A stretch of DNA of 6,329 bases from Sulfurovum sp. (GTDB taxonomy: Bacteria; Campylobacterota; Campylobacteria; Campylobacterales; Sulfurovaceae). The notes under the pieces are model-generated. The model made no database searches. It was not told the DNA's origin and worked only from the letters and a program-made list of their open reading frames with translations. Both the position numbers and the translations under genes were made by a program. Positions 1-6,257 of the stretch are shown here, piece after piece (position 1 is the stretch's first letter; every line of letters begins with the position of its first letter). Where the stretch lies: contig DAOVZV010000072.1 in assembly GCA_030634925.1 (NCBI GenBank), forward strand, positions 1 through 6,329, given 5' to 3'.

Positions 1-1231
1 TGATATGTTCGACTACCACCACAGCAGAATCTACCAGTATCCCAATAGCAATAGCCAATCCTCCTAGACTCATTAGATTTGCTGTAAGTCCAAAGTACTC
101 CATCGCAATAAAACTCATCAAAAGAGCAAAAGGTAATATCAATGCCACACTCAAAGCAGATGCTACATTTCCTAGCATCAATAATAATATTATGATGATA
201 AGTATCACAGCTTCATATAGTGCCATTTTGACTGTATCTGTAGCTAGATTGACGAGGTCTGAACGGTCATAAAATATATCTATGCTTGTACCTTTTGGTA
301 GAGATTGGCTTAATTTGGCTAGTTCCTCTTTGACATCATCTAGTACTTTGGCTGTATTTGTTCCTTTGAGTCCCAATACAAGTCCCTGAACTGCTTCACC
401 CTCTCCATTTTTGCTCACAAATCCTGCACGGCTAATATATCCATATCCTACTTTGGCTATATCTCCTATGATTATGACTTTATCATCTCTCTTGCCTACT
501 GGTAACTCGCTTATCTCTTTCAAATCTTTGAGTCGTCCTACACTTCTGACCAATATACTCTCAACTCCTTGTGAGACACGCCCTGCTCCGTCGTTTTGGT
601 TGTTTGCTTCTAGTGTATCAAATATATCTGCTAGAGTGATACCCATAGTTCTCATTTTGTTGAGGTCTGGTATCACTTCATAGGTCTTGACTTTACCACC
701 CAAGGCATTTACCTCAGCTACACCACTTACAGAACGAATTTTGGGTGCTATTATCCAATCTAGTAGGCTTCTCTTCTCTTCTAGTGACAAAATATCAGAC
801 TCAATAGTAAACATCAAAATATCACTAAGAGGTGTAGATATAGGAGCTAATCCACCCTCTATATTGGATGGAAGCTCATCTTTGATGTCTGATAGTCTCT
901 CGCTCACTTGTTGTCTAGCCCAATATATGTCTGTACCATCTTCGAAATCTATAGTCACATCACACAGTCCATACTTGGAGGTAGAACGCATCATAGTCTC
1001 ATAAGGAATACCTACCATTTTCATCTCTATAGGCACAGTTATCCGTGACTCTATCTCAGCAGGAGTCATACCACTTGACTTGATTATTATCTTGACCTGT
1101 ATGGGAGATATATCAGGAAAAGCATCTATTGGTAAATCATTGTATGCCTTGATACCAAATCCCAAAATCACTAGAGCCAACAGAGAGATAAATAGTCTCT
1201 GTCCTAGAGCAAAACCAATAATCTTATTCAT
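1..1231 (-). CDS. Heavy-metal efflux RND pump, CusA/CzcA family, N-terminal part (runs off left edge)
   Basis: This is the inner-membrane, proton-driven pump of a tripartite metal efflux system; about 410 of the usual ~1030 residues are present. Visible features are the first transmembrane helix (about residues 12-28), the family motif PIDAFPDI (34-41), GMTPAEIESRITVPIE (54-69), a periplasmic porter segment, then a run of transmembrane helices from about residue 336. That run ends in GGLAIAIGILVDSAVVVVEH at the window edge. Asp401 in VDSA matches the proton-relay Asp of CusA/CzcA. The extra Asp of the CzcA-type DFG signature is Ala here, so the protein resembles the CusA-like subfamilies more than the Co/Zn/Cd CzcA type; the substrate cannot be fixed from this half. 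The start is one of two adjacent ATGs (1234 or 1231). The second is preferred because AGGAGG at 1242-1237 lies 5 nt before it but only 2 nt before the first. The gene overlaps the 3' end of the adaptor gene. Confidence 0.96.
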   Translation of the reverse strand, partial: MNKIIGFALGQRLFISLLALVILGFGIKAYNDLPIDAFPDISPIQVKIIIKSSGMTPAEIESRITVPIEMKMVGIPYETMMRSTSKYGLCDVTIDFEDGTDIYWARQQVSERLSDIKDELPSNIEGGLAPISTPLSDILMFTIESDILSLEEKRSLLDWIIAPKIRSVSGVAEVNALGGKVKTYEVIPDLNKMRTMGITLADIFDTLEANNQNDGAGRVSQGVESILVRSVGRLKDLKEISELPVGKRDDKVIIIGDIAKVGYGYISRAGFVSKNGEGEAVQGLVLGLKGTNTAKVLDDVKEELAKLSQSLPKGTSIDIFYDRSDLVNLATDTVKMALYEAVILIIIILLLMLGNVASALSVALILPFALLMSFIAMEYFGLTANLMSLGGLAIAIGILVDSAVVVVEHI

Positions 1232-2303
1232 CATCTCCTCCTAGCATATTTTTGAGTATGGCTAGTGAGCTTGTGGCTATTGGATTGGTTAGTTGGCTTG
1301 ATGGCTTGATAAAGTAGTGGTTTTCATCTTCTGCTAATATCTCTATTTCTACAGAGTTATATCCATCTTTGGTCTTGACAAAGACTATCTGTGAATTACC
1401 ATCTTTGATAAGTGATTTTTTGTTTATCTTCATACTCTTTTGCGATATTGTGATTTTGATATTTGTGCGTAATCCTGCTAGAGTATCAATCGTAGGAGAT
1501 GCCAAGAAACGCACCAATCTAGTCTGATTTTGAGGATTAATCACAGGTGATAGCTGTATGATAGTAGTATCAAATTTATGATTATTTAGCATAATCTGTA
1601 CGCTTTGTCCCTCAAACAGTCCATAAGTCCTATCTGCTTCTATAGAACTCTCTATCCACAAATCACCCTTTTGCTTGATGACAAATAGAGCGTCTGATGG
1701 ACTTGTACTCTTGCCTGGAGTAGCATGAAGTTCTACTATTCTACCATCCGTAGCACTTCGTAGCTTGATAGTTTGAGATAGTTTGAGGTTTTTAAATAGA
1801 TGATTGATAGCACTCTCACTAGCTCCATAACTCTCTAGCAATGCTTTTGATGCTGATACCTTTATCTTGTCTGCTTCTAATTCTGCATTGGCAGATAAGC
1901 ACTCTTTTTGTGGTATTATCTTCTCTTTACAAAGCATATTTTTGCGTTGTGCTAGATTTTGGTGATGCTTGAACTCTATAATATCGGCTATAGCTCTTTG
2001 TTGAGTAGCTATCCACTCCGTACCTGTCACCTCTGCTAATATATCACCCTTTTTTACTGGCTGATAGTTTGCTACACTTAGTCTCTTTACATTTGCTTCA
2101 AAAGGCAAAGATATAGTATGCAATAGTGATGGAGGAGTAACCACCTTTGCCACAAATTCACCTAGAGGGAGAGTCGATGAAGCTAGAGGAGTCTCCACCT
2201 CTATCTGCCAATTATCCTCTTGTGCTGGAGTCAATATGATATTTTGTGCTGATAGTGTGACGCTAGATATAGTAAATATAGTACTTAGTATTAATCTTTT
2301 CAT
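1224..2303 (-). CDS. Periplasmic adaptor (membrane fusion protein), CusB/CzcB/HlyD family
   Basis: This adaptor would bridge the inner-membrane RND pump and the outer-membrane channel. The 359-residue protein opens with a likely signal peptide (1-19, ending LSAQ). Two lipoyl/barrel-sandwich halves are visible, around residues 67-93 (QPVKKGDILAEV) and 182-208 (TDGRIVELHATPGK). They enclose a helical hairpin (about 97-178). A beta-barrel segment follows (KGDLWIESSIEADRTYGLFEGQSV, split here as 212-221 and 222-235), then a membrane-proximal region to about 345. It is compact: there is no His-rich N-terminal metal-binding extension as in some CzcB proteins, and no Met cluster like the CusB N-terminus. 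Cys125 and Cys135 flank the hairpin tip, which is unusual. The ATG shares its A with the TAA of the upstream channel gene (TAATG), with AAGGA as ribosome site; the 3' end overlaps the RND start. The family is secure; the metal is not. Confidence 0.94.
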   Translation of the reverse strand: MKRLILSTIFTISSVTLSAQNIILTPAQEDNWQIEVETPLASSTLPLGEFVAKVVTPPSLLHTISLPFEANVKRLSVANYQPVKKGDILAEVTGTEWIATQQRAIADIIEFKHHQNLAQRKNMLCKEKIIPQKECLSANAELEADKIKVSASKALLESYGASESAINHLFKNLKLSQTIKLRSATDGRIVELHATPGKSTSPSDALFVIKQKGDLWIESSIEADRTYGLFEGQSVQIMLNNHKFDTTIIQLSPVINPQNQTRLVRFLASPTIDTLAGLRTNIKITISQKSMKINKKSLIKDGNSQIVFVKTKDGYNSVEIEILAEDENHYFIKPSSQLTNPIATSSLAILKNMLGGDDE

Positions 2304-3496
2304 TAGTTATCCTTTGTTTCGATGAGTGAATATAGTTCAAATAGTCTCTGATAGTATCTCTTTTGGGTAGCAAAAAGCTCTTGCTTTATTTGATGATAGT
2401 TTTGTCTGTTGAGTAGATACTCTATGACCGAATTCTCTCCTAAATCATAGCTTTTTTTGATAAGTGGTAGTAGATTTCTCTTGTAATTATTGATATTTTG
2501 TTTGAGCGATTTTATCATCAAGGCATCACTCTTTAGCCTATCTCGAAGAGCCATAGCAGTAGTCCTTTTCTCTAGCATACTCTGCTTGTACTCATAATCC
2601 AAAGATGAGTTTTGGTACATAGCAGATGCTCGTTTTTGTTCTGATTTATTAGATGTAAAAGATAGTGGGATAGATAATCCTAGACTGTATTTGTCTATAT
2701 CTATCTCTTTGTCATACTGTATAGATAGAGTTACATATTCTATAGACTTGGAGTATCTATCTATAGTAGCTTGTGTACCTTGTATCCGTTTTTGGTGTGC
2801 TTTTTTGGTTATATCAAAGCTATCTCTGTCCAAAGAGATATTTGCTCGTATTGGATATATATCTCTACAAGATAGATAGCTACTTTTGCTATAGTCCATT
2901 CTGCTCAACATATATACTCTCTTTTTGGATATTTGCTGTATTATTTTTATCTCTTTTAGCTTTGCATATAGTCTATTTTTCTCTATCTTTAGTTGCATAA
3001 GCTCACTCTTTGAAATCTCATGATACTTATATGCTTTACTTTTTTTTGTATATAACTTTGCGAACTCTTGATAATTTTGTTTTGCACTTTTATAGTTTTT
3101 ATAATCCATACAGTGCTGATGATAGAGATTTTTGATACTATTTGAGAAATTCAATATCTTCTTCTGCTCTTCTAGCAAATATGCTTCATTGGCTAGTTCA
3201 CCTATCTTCTCATCTTTGGCTTTGGTATCTCTCCAAGACAACTCTTTGGATATACCTACAGAATATTCATAATCTTCTCTGCCTCCAATAGGATAAGCCT
3301 TTGTCCCCATTCCATATAGCTCAATAGGTGCTGACGCATTGTCTGCTAGATTGTTGGCTTTTAGATAAAGCCTTTGATGATTTACTCTTTGTGTGATATG
3401 GTTTTGGTCATCTACCGATGCCAATACATCTTTTAGTCGTACAGTAGAAGCGATACTTAGCTCCAAAAGTAGTGCAAATATAATAATAATTTTCAT
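2303..3496 (-). CDS. Outer-membrane efflux channel, TolC/CzcC-like
   Basis: This is the predicted outer-membrane component of the tripartite efflux system. With the chosen start it has 397 residues. A signal peptide (about 1-17, Ile/Leu-rich, ending SIAS) has no lipobox cysteine, so unlike CusC it is probably not a lipoprotein. The body shows two similar halves, each with a short beta-strand pair (SVGISKELSW near 79-88; SLGLSIPLSF near 271-280) followed by long charged alpha-helical coiled-coil stretches (about 90-200 and 285-390). This is the outer-membrane efflux protein pattern. An upstream in-frame ATG at 3538 would add 14 residues (MGIPNYYINKREKI). It is rejected because it would place polar residues before the signal peptide, has a hairpin over its start, and lacks the AGAGAAG ribosome site seen just before 3496. 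Residue identity with named TolC proteins is weak, so the call rests on architecture and on the neighbouring adaptor and pump genes. Confidence 0.9.
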   Translation of the reverse strand: MKIIIIFALLLELSIASTVRLKDVLASVDDQNHITQRVNHQRLYLKANNLADNASAPIELYGMGTKAYPIGGREDYEYSVGISKELSWRDTKAKDEKIGELANEAYLLEEQKKILNFSNSIKNLYHQHCMDYKNYKSAKQNYQEFAKLYTKKSKAYKYHEISKSELMQLKIEKNRLYAKLKEIKIIQQISKKRVYMLSRMDYSKSSYLSCRDIYPIRANISLDRDSFDITKKAHQKRIQGTQATIDRYSKSIEYVTLSIQYDKEIDIDKYSLGLSIPLSFTSNKSEQKRASAMYQNSSLDYEYKQSMLEKRTTAMALRDRLKSDALMIKSLKQNINNYKRNLLPLIKKSYDLGENSVIEYLLNRQNYHQIKQELFATQKRYYQRLFELYSLIETKDN

Positions 3497-3524
3497 AATC
3501 TTCTCTCTTTTATTTATATAATAG

Positions 3525-3538
3525 TTGGGTATTCCCAA
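3525..3538. repeat. Perfect 5-bp stem / 4-nt loop hairpin between the small gene and the channel gene
   Basis: TTGGG (3525-3529) and CCCAA (3534-3538) are exact reverse complements separated by TATT. On the minus-strand transcript this lies about 30 nt before the channel ATG. It is followed by an A/T-rich stretch rather than a U-run, so it is not a standard rho-independent terminator. It could be an mRNA stability or processing element between the first and second genes, or a protein-binding dyad. A stem this short may also be chance. Confidence 0.4.
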
Positions 3539-3568
3539 ATAGTAGTTAATAGTTACAGGTAAAAAAGA

Positions 3569-3862
3569 TTAGACTATAGGAGGACGATAAGAGGTTTTGG
3601 GTATAAAAGAGGTATATCTATTGGATAGATGAGTGATATATAGAGTCTCTATATGCTCATCTATCATATTATCAGGAGTAGTCAAGATAGCCATAAAATG
3701 AAGCATCTTGTGTATATCACCAAAATCAGCACAATCACCAACAGAGACTTCACCCACAGACTCCACAATATGAGTATGCTTATTCTCTATCAAAGAGATG
3801 AAACTATCGTGAAATACATTAAAAGAGAGCATAAACAGCAAAGTATATATAATCTTATTCAC
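3569..3862 (-). CDS. Small exported protein (97 aa), first gene of the metal-efflux operon; possible CzcI-like accessory protein
   Basis: I do not recognise this as a named family. The start is GTG, supported by a strong AGGAGAGAG ribosome site (3873-3865). Residues 1-17 form a hydrophobic N-terminal segment (KIIYTLLFMLSFNVF), either a signal peptide or an anchor. The rest is small and rich in possible metal ligands: His18, His29 and His31 (KHTHI), Cys44 (GDCADFGDIHKMLHFMA, with His51 and His55 and three nearby Met), and His70 and His78. The C-terminus is IPKTSYRPPIV. This layout (leader, His/Cys/Asp centre, Arg-Pro-rich tail, placed just before the channel, adaptor and pump genes) recalls CzcI-type proteins at the head of czc operons; that link is inference. 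It is 72 bp from the channel start on the same strand, so probably cotranscribed. Coding status is supported by the ribosome site, the leader and its position. A plus-strand frame across the same DNA is judged to be its antisense shadow. Confidence 0.75.
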   Translation of the reverse strand: MNKIIYTLLFMLSFNVFHDSFISLIENKHTHIVESVGEVSVGDCADFGDIHKMLHFMAILTTPDNMIDEHIETLYITHLSNRYTSFIPKTSYRPPIV

Positions 3863-3864
3863 AA

Positions 3865-3873
3865 CTCTCTCCT
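3865..3873 (-). promoter_or_regulatory. Strong ribosome binding site deciding the GTG start of the small gene
   Basis: The minus strand reads AGGAGAGAG and then TT before GTG at 3862-3860. The purine-rich match to the 16S 3' end, with AGGAG centred about 6-8 nt before the codon, supports translation of this short gene from a non-ATG start. Confidence 0.7.
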
Positions 3874-3930
3874 TTTTATTTTTCTTATTTTAGCTTTTGT
3901 ATATTAATGAATGGTGAATAAACAGCAAAT

Positions 3931-3936
3931 ATTATA
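3931..3936 (-). promoter_or_regulatory. Predicted -10 box of the leftward (efflux operon) promoter
   Basis: The minus strand has a perfect TATAAT here, preceded by CTTT. The start point would fall near 3924, giving a leader of about 62 nt before the small gene's GTG. No convincing TTGACA is present upstream, which is normal for sigma-70 promoters in Campylobacterota, where the -35 element is weak. A second, poorer -10 candidate (TAATAT, about 3900-3905) exists closer to the gene. Confidence 0.5.
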
Positions 3937-3947
3937 AAAGTTTTGGA

Positions 3948-3953
3948 TATAAT
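3948..3953 (+). promoter_or_regulatory. Predicted -10 box of the rightward (transpeptidase-coaE-dapF) promoter
   Basis: A perfect TATAAT on the plus strand, with a predicted start point near 3960 and a leader of about 28 nt before ATG 3988. It lies 11 bp from the -10 of the opposite promoter, so each promoter's upstream contact region covers the other's -10 or start point. Its presence also argues against translation starting at TTG 3943, which would lie upstream of the transcript start. Confidence 0.55.
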
Positions 3954-3963
3954 CATTGATTAT
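3949..3963. promoter_or_regulatory. 15-bp perfect dyad (7-1-7) over the -10 and start point: candidate operator
   Basis: ATAATCA (3949-3955) and TGATTAT (3957-3963) are exact reverse complements around a single T. The dyad covers most of the rightward -10 and its predicted start, the classic place for a repressor site, and lies in the -35 zone of the leftward promoter. The A/T-rich GAT/ATC composition loosely resembles Fur-type boxes, but the half-site order differs from the usual TGATAAT-N-ATTATCA, so no regulator is assigned. No regulator gene is in the window. Confidence 0.4.
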
Positions 3964-3987
3964 CAAAACTTAGGAAATAGAGAAAAA

Positions 3988-5664
3988 ATGAAATTTTTAT
4001 TAGATAGAATTAGGGAATTTAGGGTTATATTTGGATTTTTATTAGGGCTTTTATTTGCTCCTAGTATCGCTGTAGGTTCTAATTTACAGTTTCATGAAGT
4101 TGCATCTACTGTGATGATAAACTCTCTACAGACAGAGTCACAAAGTAGCTTTTTGAGGAAACTATATACTCAGCTATTTTTTGTTCCTGTTTGGGTGGAT
4201 GAGGATGATATATCATCTTTTAGTAAAGAGCTTTTCAATCTTATCAAAAGGGACAAAAGCCTATCTAGCGATACCAAGCTTCATACAGACGCTATATCAT
4301 TAGAACAGATGGCAACAAAGATATATGCTAATAGTAGTAGTACAATATACCAAAAAGTGGAATTAGAGTTTAAAATATCTCAACTATACAAGGGGTATGC
4401 TGATTATACTCTATATGGTAGTATCAATTGGGGTGCTTTTAATGCAAGACTACACAATCTAAAAGCAAGAAGTCTCAACGCTGCGTGGATAACTCACAGA
4501 CCATATTGGAGTCCTATATCTATGATAGAGAGTTCTGCTATGGGTGGAAGTCTCAAAGAATCATTTGATAGGGCTGTACCAAAAGAGTATGGATACAAGA
4601 GACTACACAAAGTACTGGTAAAGTATCTAAATATCCAAAGAGATGGTGGATGGAGTCCTCTACATATCAAAGGTTCTATGAAAAAAGGTAAAGCTTACAA
4701 TAGTGTACCTGCCCTAAGAGAGAGACTTCGTATTACAGGTGATTATGTAGATTGTGGTACTTCAGAGGGCAAGGTATATGATAAATGCCTAAGAGACGCT
4801 CTAAAGAAATTTCAAAAGAGAAATGGTCTAATTGCCAATGGTGTACTGAGAAGAGATACAAAAAAAGCACTCAATATTACAGTAGAAAAGAGAGTAGAGA
4901 AAATCCGTCTAAATCTTGACCGTATTAAGTGGCTAAACCAAAGAGGTGATAATCGTCATATTATGATAAATATACCTGCGTTTACACTATTTTTTGAGCA
5001 TAACAAAAAGCTGATACAACAGATGAGAGTGATAGTAGGTAAAAAGAAAAATCCTACTCCTATATTCTCAAATACTGTCAAGACTATTGTACTCAATCCA
5101 AAGTGGAATATACCAAAGAGTATAGTCCAAAAAGAGATGATACCAAAGCTGATGCGTAACTCAAATGCTATGGCAAGAAAAGGAATAGAGATACGAGATG
5201 GATGGGGTAAAAATGCAAAGATAGTAAATCCCAAAAATATAGAATGGGGTGCATATAGATATAGCAAGACTGTTCCTTTCCATTTTGCACAAGTATCAGG
5301 AGCTAGAAATGCTCTAGGTAAAGTAAAATTCCTATTTCCAAATAAATTTGCTGTATATATGCACGATACGCCAAACAAAAAACTATTTAATCGTAATGTA
5401 AGAGCATTTAGTCATGGCTGTATCCGTTTGGGCAAACCTAGAGAACTACTCAAGACATTTGCATCATTCAATGACAATGTAAACTACAAATCTGCACAAA
5501 AAAGACTCAAAGGAAAAAAGAGACAATTCTTTGGACTGAACAACAAAGTACCTGTAGATGTAGTATATCTCACTGCTTATGTAGATTATGATGGTGTGAT
5601 GCAGTTTAGAAATGATATATATGGATATGACAAAATGCAACTCAAATCATATAGAAAGTGGTAA
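3988..5664 (+). CDS. Murein L,D-transpeptidase, YcbB/LdtD type (scaffold + peptidoglycan-binding + YkuD domain)
   Basis: This enzyme is predicted to form 3-3 cross-links between meso-diaminopimelate residues of peptidoglycan in the periplasm. It has 558 residues from ATG 3988. A hydrophobic signal or anchor segment (about 12-30) is followed by an N-terminal scaffold region (about 33-230, containing LYTQLFFVPVWVDED). Next comes a peptidoglycan-binding repeat (about 238-296; LRERLRI...ALKKFQKRNGL), then the YkuD catalytic domain (about 322-495). The domain contains NPKWNIPKSI (370-379), ARNALGKVKFLFPN (439-452), HDTP (459-462) and the active-site motif SHGCIRL (475-481) with catalytic Cys478. 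All match the YcbB family, and the length is typical. A longer frame starting at TTG 3943 is rejected: it spans the TATAAT box and adds only polar residues before the leader. Cys256 and Cys267 sit inside the binding domain and could form a disulfide. The stop overlaps the coaE start (TAATG). Confidence 0.95.
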   Translation: MKFLLDRIREFRVIFGFLLGLLFAPSIAVGSNLQFHEVASTVMINSLQTESQSSFLRKLYTQLFFVPVWVDEDDISSFSKELFNLIKRDKSLSSDTKLHTDAISLEQMATKIYANSSSTIYQKVELEFKISQLYKGYADYTLYGSINWGAFNARLHNLKARSLNAAWITHRPYWSPISMIESSAMGGSLKESFDRAVPKEYGYKRLHKVLVKYLNIQRDGGWSPLHIKGSMKKGKAYNSVPALRERLRITGDYVDCGTSEGKVYDKCLRDALKKFQKRNGLIANGVLRRDTKKALNITVEKRVEKIRLNLDRIKWLNQRGDNRHIMINIPAFTLFFEHNKKLIQQMRVIVGKKKNPTPIFSNTVKTIVLNPKWNIPKSIVQKEMIPKLMRNSNAMARKGIEIRDGWGKNAKIVNPKNIEWGAYRYSKTVPFHFAQVSGARNALGKVKFLFPNKFAVYMHDTPNKKLFNRNVRAFSHGCIRLGKPRELLKTFASFNDNVNYKSAQKRLKGKKRQFFGLNNKVPVDVVYLTAYVDYDGVMQFRNDIYGYDKMQLKSYRKW

Positions 5665-6257
5665 TGTCATTTGAATATGCTATAGCCCTCACAGGTGGTA
5701 TCTCTACAGGCAAGAGTAGTGTAGTAGATATTATGCTATCTTTGGGTTTTGAGGTGATAGATGCTGATAAAATAGCTCATATTATGCTAGATAAATACTC
5801 AAAAGATATAGCATCTATGTTTGGTGATAGTCTGATAGTAGATGAAAAGGTCGATAGAAAAGCATTGGGTGCTATAGTCTTTGGTGATGCTAATAAACTC
5901 AAAAAGCTAGAAGAGTTTATACATCCTATCATATATAATCACATAGAAGAATTATCAGAGATATTGGATAGAAAAAAGAAGCCTTACTTAGTTGATATTC
6001 CACTATTTTTCGAGTCAAAAAGATATAATAGTATAAAAAAATCAATAGTAGTATATACAAACAAAGATAAACAGATAAAGCGTCTTATTATTAGAGATAG
6101 CTGTACAAAAGATGAAGCAATTCACAGAGTAGAACTACAGATGGATATAGAAGAGAAATACAAGAAAGGTACTTATATTATAGACAATAATGATGGTATA
6201 GATGAACTTGAAAAAAGATGTGAGAGATTAACTATAGAGATAAGTGAGGAGTTCTAA
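5664..6257 (+). CDS. coaE: Dephospho-CoA kinase
   Basis: CoaE catalyses the last step of coenzyme A synthesis, the ATP-dependent phosphorylation of the 3'-hydroxyl of dephospho-CoA in the cytoplasm. The 197-residue length is normal. Visible motifs are the P-loop GGISTGKS (11-18), VIDADKIAH (31-39; Asp33 and Asp35 are typical substrate/metal-region acids), HPII (87-90), DIPLFFES (111-118), and the lid region with Arg144 and RVELQM (155-160). The near-C-terminal YIIDNNDG (171-178) is also typical of the family. ATG 5664 shares its A with the TAA of the transpeptidase gene. A GTG two codons upstream (5658) is in frame, but ATG is preferred because the family normally begins a few residues before the first beta strand (YAIALTGG). 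Translation is probably coupled to the upstream gene, since the ribosome site (AAAGTGG) is modest. Confidence 0.97.
   Translation: MSFEYAIALTGGISTGKSSVVDIMLSLGFEVIDADKIAHIMLDKYSKDIASMFGDSLIVDEKVDRKALGAIVFGDANKLKKLEEFIHPIIYNHIEELSEILDRKKKPYLVDIPLFFESKRYNSIKKSIVVYTNKDKQIKRLIIRDSCTKDEAIHRVELQMDIEEKYKKGTYIIDNNDGIDELEKRCERLTIEISEEF
6246..6251 (+). promoter_or_regulatory. Ribosome binding site for dapF inside the coaE 3' end
   Basis: GAGGAG lies 5 nt before the ATG at 6257, within the last codons of coaE. It supports start at the TAATG junction and translational coupling of coaE and dapF. Confidence 0.6.

Noticed and set aside
181..200. AT-rich ATA/ATT repeats (also near 3479-3492) as possible microsatellites
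   Set aside because: They encode runs of Ile in a membrane helix and in a signal peptide; no regular repeat unit extends beyond the coding need.
411..1004. Two plus-strand open frames (411-683 and 687-1004)
   Set aside because: Both lie antisense within the RND pump gene, whose minus-strand frame is unbroken and carries family motifs; the plus-strand products show no family-like features.
2691..3000. Short plus-strand open frames opposite the channel gene
   Set aside because: They are antisense shadows of the coiled-coil coding region, Cys/Tyr/Leu-rich by composition, with no convincing ribosome site.
3497..3538. Extended N-terminus of the channel protein from ATG 3538
   Set aside because: It adds 14 polar residues ahead of a clean signal peptide and its start lies in the hairpin; ATG 3496 has a purine-rich ribosome site.
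3525..3538. Hairpin as a rho-independent terminator
   Set aside because: The stem is only 5 bp and no U-run follows it on the minus strand; on the plus strand it is followed by an AT mix and there is no gene to end.
3653..3907. Plus-strand 84-codon frame overlapping the small exported protein
   Set aside because: It is antisense to the small gene and its hydrophobic C-terminus comes from the T-rich leader. The minus-strand frame has a strong ribosome site, an export leader and an operon position; the plus-strand one has none of these. A small chance remains that neither is translated.
3943..3987. Extended N-terminus of the transpeptidase from TTG 3943
   Set aside because: It would overlap the TATAAT box and lie upstream of the predicted transcript start; ATG 3988 begins directly before the export leader.
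4956..5378. Minus-strand 140-codon frame inside the transpeptidase gene
   Set aside because: It is antisense to the YkuD catalytic domain, whose motifs are clear on the plus strand; the minus-strand product is Phe/Ile/Leu-rich as expected for a complement shadow.
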